In this document: piece after piece, positions 34,393 through 37,297 of the stretch | Position numbering within the stretch: position 1 is the first letter of the stretch | Layout: each line of letters starts with the position of its first letter | DNA from: Pyrinomonadaceae bacterium | GTDB taxonomy: Bacteria > Acidobacteriota > Blastocatellia > Pyrinomonadales > Pyrinomonadaceae | Assembly (NCBI GenBank): GCA_025922875.1 | Contig: JAICGZ010000020.1 | Span: 1-37,297 of the forward strand | DNA length: 37,297 nucleotides | Direction of reading: 5' to 3' | Notes under the pieces: generated by a model | The model's input: the letters and a program-made list of their open reading frames with translations, nothing else | Told to the model about the DNA's origin: nothing | Database searches by the model: none | Position numbers and translations under genes: made by a program

Positions 34393-34930
34393 TCTGCCTC
34401 TTTTTCTCCGCCGCAGCACGCTTCTGTAGGGACTTCGCCCAACGCTCGAACGTCGGCTGGAGTGGCTTGAAGAGGCGTGCCCTGAAACTGTGCTTCTTCT
34501 CATTCCAGGCCTTCAACTGTTTCTCCGTGTACATCCGCACAGCGGGCTCGAGTTGAGTCTTCTTAAGCGAATGCTTCAGCGTTAAATGGTAATGCTGGCC
34601 GACCAACGAAAACACCAGCGCCACCAGGTTACTTTTAAAAGACAGTCTGGGAACGATTCTCTTGTGAAACGGCTTGTTAGCCGGCAATAGAACGTTAACC
34701 GCGATTTCGAGCCAGGCGCCTTTAGGACCCTGGCGTGGATGATAAAGTCCCGGTAGTTCGGTTGCCTGAAACGCGCCTTTGATGCGTGGATCGGTGATAA
34801 AGGGCACTAGCCTGATGCGCTCGATGCCGCGCGTGTGTTCACGGGGCAAACTATCGAAGGCATTCTCGATCTGTTCCAAAGAACCTTTCGGCAACGAGCC
34901 CTCGTACTGGTTTTCGATACGTATAGCCAC
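34385..34930 (-). CDS. Conserved-looking protein of unknown function
   Basis: A 181-residue basic protein that I cannot assign to a named family. It has an N-terminal IENAFDSLPREHTRGIERIR, a central GLYHPRQGPKGAWLEIAVNV and a hydrophobic NLVALVFSLVGQHYHLTLKH segment. That segment places His113, His115 and His120 close together, reminiscent of metal-binding or metallopeptidase-like helices, but no HExxH motif is present. The C-terminus is lysine/arginine-rich and ends in the ATCCTG repeat. A GTG start at 34928-34930 is used. It is divergent from the LysR gene, so it might be its target, but this is only positional. Confidence 0.65.
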   Translation of the reverse strand: MAIRIENQYEGSLPKGSLEQIENAFDSLPREHTRGIERIRLVPFITDPRIKGAFQATELPGLYHPRQGPKGAWLEIAVNVLLPANKPFHKRIVPRLSFKSNLVALVFSLVGQHYHLTLKHSLKKTQLEPAVRMYTEKQLKAWNEKKHSFRARLFKPLQPTFERWAKSLQKRAAAEKKRQTG

Positions 34931-35108
34931 AGTAATCGCTTTCCAAAAACAATAGTAGTTCGGAGTGTGTCACTTTAGGGGAAGGTGGCGAGTGGGTCAA
35001 GTGACGATCCTCGCGAGTATTTTCATTCTCTGTAAAGTTTATTGTCTTAAAGTAATAATAAGTCTGATTCATGGACTCGGTACACGGCTTATGGAATAAT
35101 TCAAAACC
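34931..35108. promoter_or_regulatory. Divergent regulatory region of the LysR gene
   Basis: A 178-nt AT-rich spacer between divergent genes. Near 35039-35062 it contains TTATTGTC and TAATAATAAG, a loose dyad that could hold LysR binding or -10 sequences. No operator can be assigned with certainty. Confidence 0.35.
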
Positions 35109-36002
35109 ATGGAAATGGCCCAGTTGGAATACTTCTCGCGAGTTGTACAGGAAAAGAGTTTCTCTAAAGCCGCGGATAAAGTGTTTCGCACGCAGCCGGC
35201 CGTAAGCATCGCGATTCGCCGTCTCGAGGAAGAGATCGGTTTACCGCTCCTTGATAGAACACAGAAGACTCCGGTGCTCACTGAAGTTGGGCAGGTGGTT
35301 TATGACTACGCACAGCGCATTCTTGGTCTGCGCGATGAGGTGGGCCAGGCAATTGAGGAGATGCAGAGTCTGAAGCGTGGACGTATTCGTGTCGGGGCGA
35401 ATGAGAGTACGTCGCTCTATCTTTTGCCCGAGCTCATTCTGAAATATCGCGAACAGCATCCCGACGTGAAGGTAGAGATCTTTCGTCATGTGTCGAGCCG
35501 GCTGCCGCGCGAGGTATTGGAACGCAACGTAGACTTTGGGCTGATGGCGTCGGAACCCACGGATCGAGACATCGAGGCATTTCCGATATTGAAAGATGAG
35601 CTTATTTTGATAATGAATCCGAAGCATGCGCTTGCCGGGCGCCCGTCAGTGAAGATCAAAGACCTGGGGAAGGAATCGTTTGTCGCTCACAATGTTAATT
35701 CCGGCTCGCGCGTGAAGGTGATTGAAGCTTTCGCGCGACAACACACACCTTTGAATATCTCGATTGAGTTAGCGACGATCGAAACGATTAAGCGCTTCGT
35801 TCAAAAACGAGTTGGACTCGCATTCGTTCCGCGCATGTGCGTGCGTGAAGAGTTGGAACGAGGGGTTTTGGTGACTGTACCTGTTCGCGGTCTCACTCAC
35901 AATCGAACGCTCTGGGCCGCCCACCGTCGTGGTGCAAACTTCTCACCAGCCGCCGCCGCGTTCTTAAGCGTTCTGCACATGCGAGCTGAAGCCTGTGCTT
36001 GA
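35109..36002 (+). CDS. LysR-family transcriptional regulator
   Basis: A 297-residue regulator of normal LysR length. Residues 5-64 form the winged helix-turn-helix: LEYFSRVVQEKSFSKAADKV, then TQPAVSIAIRRLEEEIGLPL and LTEVGQVVYDYA. From about residue 92 the periplasmic-binding-protein-like effector domain begins (GRIRVGANESTSLYLLPELI) and continues with FGLMASEPTDRDIEAF and GVLVTVPVRGL. These proteins usually control a divergent gene and themselves through a T-N11-A box, here expected in 34931-35108. The effector is unknown. ATG 35115 is an alternative start two residues in. Confidence 0.92.
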   Translation: MEMAQLEYFSRVVQEKSFSKAADKVFRTQPAVSIAIRRLEEEIGLPLLDRTQKTPVLTEVGQVVYDYAQRILGLRDEVGQAIEEMQSLKRGRIRVGANESTSLYLLPELILKYREQHPDVKVEIFRHVSSRLPREVLERNVDFGLMASEPTDRDIEAFPILKDELILIMNPKHALAGRPSVKIKDLGKESFVAHNVNSGSRVKVIEAFARQHTPLNISIELATIETIKRFVQKRVGLAFVPRMCVREELERGVLVTVPVRGLTHNRTLWAAHRRGANFSPAAAAFLSVLHMRAEACA

Positions 36003-36114
36003 TCGCCGCTAGTGCAGGGCTAAATTCGCTCTAAAAAATTTTCCTCGAGTGTGCGCCTTTTTCAAACCTTTTATCGCTAATACAAGTGAAAGGTGAAAGG
36101 ACGCTGAAGCGAAC

Positions 36115-36148
36115 GAAATGGCGTCCACTAAAGGAGAACGAAGATGAC
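36115..36148 (+). repeat. Duplicated leader sequence, copy 1 (with copy 2 at 36748-36778)
   Basis: The 34 nt ending in GAACGAAGATGAC are repeated at 36748-36778 with one substitution and a 3-nt deletion. The deletion removes part of the AAAGGAG ribosome binding site in the second copy. After copy 2 the frame encodes only 25 unrelated residues (36774-36851), so copy 2 looks like a decayed duplicate. Confidence 0.75.
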
Positions 36149-36290
36149 TTTCTCGATACTGTTATCACTCATACTTACGTTAGGTAGCGCGGGAGGCCCG
36201 ACCGGCGACTTCGATACCACTGCCGAAAGTGAATCTGTGGCAACAAGCACGGCGACCACTGATACCGTCAAGCGCAGCAAAGGGAACTAG
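36144..36290 (+). CDS. 48-residue putative secreted or membrane peptide
   Basis: ATG 36144 follows a strong AAAGGAGAACGAAG ribosome binding site. The peptide starts MTFSILLSLILTLGSAGGPT, a short signal-peptide-like hydrophobic stretch, and ends in a Ser/Thr/Ala-rich polar tail (ATSTATTDTVKRSKGN). A stem in the leader (GGACGC 36099-36104 with GCGTCC 36121-36126) precedes it, and a strong terminator lies 36 nt after the stop. This gene-sized transcription unit argues that it is real. Function unknown. A partial copy of its leader is at 36748-36778. Confidence 0.55.
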   Translation: MTFSILLSLILTLGSAGGPTGDFDTTAESESVATSTATTDTVKRSKGN

Positions 36291-36325
36291 GAAAATACTG
36301 GACTTCTGCCAAAATACAACTAGAC

Positions 36326-36366
36326 AAAAGCAACCAGGAGGCTTCACCAGCCTCCTGGTTGCTTTT
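36326..36366. terminator. Strong bidirectional intrinsic terminator
   Basis: An 18-bp perfect stem (36326-36343 with 36349-36366) encloses a 5-nt TCACC loop and is flanked by A and T runs on the two strands (AAAAGC at the left, GCTTTT at the right). It ends the unit of the 48-residue peptide gene. A GGCCCGGGCTTTTT segment follows immediately. Confidence 0.9.
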
Positions 36367-36380
36367 GGCCCGGGCTTTTT

Positions 36381-36404
36381 CCTCATAATTAGCCTCATAA
36401 TTAG
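36381..36404 (+). repeat. 12-nt tandem duplication CCTCATAATTAG
   Basis: Two perfect adjacent copies (36381-36392 and 36393-36404) lie between the terminator and the next promoter candidate. Confidence 0.9.
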
Positions 36405-36407
36405 CCC

Positions 36408-36436
36408 TTCCCAAAGCTTTGTTCAGGTGATATAAG
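36408..36436 (+). promoter_or_regulatory. Possible sigma-70 promoter for the 36486 gene
   Basis: TTCCCA (36408-36413) and TATAAG (36431-36436) are separated by 17 nt, placed just after the terminator and 50 nt before the next small gene. The -10 matches five of six consensus bases, the -35 four of six. Confidence 0.45.
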
Positions 36437-36485
36437 CCGCTCGTTTCTGCCGTTACTCAAATCCTAATCTCCGGAGGCTAAAATC

Positions 36486-36632
36486 ATGGGTGCGAATTGG
36501 GGAGTTACAAAAGTTGCTTACGATAAGCTGGAAAAAACATTGGAGTCGGCACCTCCCGGATGGTCGGTGTTTGCTGTTCTTCCGTATGGGACCAGCGGCA
36601 CTGAGTTTATAGTGATCTTTCGGCAGAGCTGA
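36486..36632 (+). CDS. 48-residue small protein, possibly DUF4177-like
   Basis: ATG 36486 has a GGAGG motif 8 nt upstream. The sequence has a helix-like VAYDKLEKTLESAPPGWSV followed by strand-like FAVLPYGTSGTEFIVIFRQ. The order of a short helix, a GW pair and a final hydrophobic strand recalls DUF4177-type small proteins, but at this length the resemblance is only suggestive. It has its own putative promoter. Function unknown. Too short for automatic gene callers with normal cutoffs. Confidence 0.55.
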   Translation: MGANWGVTKVAYDKLEKTLESAPPGWSVFAVLPYGTSGTEFIVIFRQS

Positions 36633-36955
36633 AATAGTCTGTGACGAACCCGCGCGAGTCCTTGAAGTGAAATGAGAGCAACCTAACGCGGCAGCGTATG
36701 TAATTCGTCACTCTCTGACGTGAGTAGGAAAGGCGCTGATTCAAACTGAAATGGCATCCACTAGAGAACGAAGATGACAACAGGACGCTTAATTCAGCCT
36801 CCCGTTTTCGTTCGTCCTCACAATCTCACCACCACCAGCCGCGTCCGATAATACATATTATGTCGCCTCGGGCTTTGCCTCAAAAACCGCTCCTGTCTCA
36901 AAAATATTCCGTTTGCCCCAAAAATCATATTGACCGATTAAGGAAGGAGTCATTC
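36633..36955. other. 323-nt spacer with a nested inverted repeat
   Basis: GTGACGAA (36641-36648) pairs with TTCGTCAC (36704-36711), and inside it CCGCG (36650-36654) pairs with CGCGG (36687-36691). This could be a structured RNA or a leader element. The rest holds the second leader copy (36748-36778) and AT-rich sequence before the next gene. I recognise no known riboswitch or RNA family. Confidence 0.4.
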
Positions 36956-37159
36956 ATGGAAATCGACGTTCCAGATAACACACGCGAGGACGAGGAGTCG
37001 CAGACGCAAAATTCAATGACGAAGATTCTTGATGCGTTGGAGGAATCTTATCGGAAGTATCCGACTAACGAAGCTTTGGATACAGCAATTAAGAACGGCG
37101 AGATCCCATCTATGGTAGGGTTTCAATTTCCTCGGAAAGACGCGCCAGAACGCGAGTAG
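36956..37159 (+). CDS. 67-residue small acidic protein of unknown function
   Basis: ATG 36956 follows a good GGAAGGAGT ribosome binding site. The protein is acidic at the N-terminus (MEIDVPDNTREDEE) and likely helical in the middle (NSMTKILDALEESYRKYPTN). It closes with a loop-rich VGFQFPRKDAPERE. A frame open from 36860 is not used because the ribosome binding site fixes the later start. The 3' 50 nt overlap the end of a minus-strand gene, so one of the two may be misread. No family recognised. Confidence 0.55.
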   Translation: MEIDVPDNTREDEESQTQNSMTKILDALEESYRKYPTNEALDTAIKNGEIPSMVGFQFPRKDAPERE

Positions 37160-37297
37160 CCGCTTTTTCCATGCGCTTCAGATCAGATTGAACCATGTCG
37201 TCTTTGAGGTTATCGGTAATTATGTAAGTAGTTCTCTGTGCAGAGTGATAGCAAATGTTATCCGCCTGCTCTTTCGTGAGACAGCCGTTCTTAATGA
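37110..37297 (-). CDS. Partial minus-strand gene cut by the window end
   Basis: Sixty-one codons are open from the window edge to TAG (complement of 37110-37112). The visible C-terminal part is charged and helical: KEQADNICYHSAQRTTYIIT, then DNLKDDMVQSDLKRMEKAAT and RVLARLSEEIETLP. Amphipathic helix pattern and normal composition suggest real coding sequence. The family cannot be named from this piece. It is convergent with, and overlaps by 50 nt, the small plus-strand gene. Confidence 0.5.
   Translation of the reverse strand, partial: IKNGCLTKEQADNICYHSAQRTTYIITDNLKDDMVQSDLKRMEKAATRVLARLSEEIETLP

Noticed and set aside
36774-36851. 25-codon frame after the second leader copy
   Set aside because: The ribosome binding site is damaged and the peptide has no hydrophobic start like the first copy; best seen as a decayed duplicate.
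1-37297. CRISPR array, insertion sequence, tRNA or rRNA genes
   Set aside because: No regularly spaced direct repeats, no transposase motifs and no tRNA cloverleaf or rRNA segments were found by eye; the repeats present are inverted and scattered.

Overview
The window looks like a chromosomal segment of a Gram-negative bacterium, most likely an Acidobacteriota member of the Blastocatellia/Pyrinomonas type. The phylum is an inference from the gene mix, frequent TTG starts, scarce Shine-Dalgarno motifs and several families of intergenic palindromes that I associate with such genomes; no rRNA or marker tree is available here.

Positions 1-19113 hold a surface-polysaccharide locus read entirely on the + strand. 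It encodes an SGNH hydrolase, six glycosyltransferases (two GT2-type, four GT4-type), a Wzy-like polymerase, an AsnB-type amidotransferase, a SAM methyltransferase, a NodU/CmcH-type carbamoyltransferase, a UDP-xylose synthase, a WecA-type initiating phosphoglycosyl transferase with an extra C-terminal domain, an O-antigen-ligase-like membrane protein, a secreted FecR-like protein and a membrane-anchored TPR protein with a C-terminal carbohydrate-binding-like domain. Together they would start, extend, decorate (xylose, and probably amide, carbamoyl and methyl groups) and polymerise or transfer a lipid-linked glycan. No flippase or export porin is visible; these may lie upstream.

Positions 19114-34353 are mainly core functions: tsaB and rimI, a DUF465 protein, psd and pssA (phosphatidylethanolamine synthesis), a PQQ-type beta-propeller lipoprotein-like/periplasmic protein on the minus strand, guaA, dnaE, accA, ssb (minus), miaB, a bifunctional-nuclease-family protein, parA and parB. 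Positions 34385-36002 hold an uncharacterised minus-strand gene divergent from a LysR regulator. The last 1.3 kb is sparse and holds very small genes with strong ribosome binding sites, a strong intrinsic terminator, a duplicated leader sequence and a minus-strand gene cut by the window end.

The most striking non-coding feature is the set of inverted-repeat families that fill many gene spacers. Family A has about 29-nt arms that are themselves hairpins (three copies). Family B has about 20-nt arms containing GCAAAGGCGCAAAG (five complete copies and one solo arm). Families C and D are further palindromes. Several elements supply the C-terminal codons of the upstream gene or end a few bases before the next start codon. 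One solo family B arm is joined to a decayed TIR-domain gene start.
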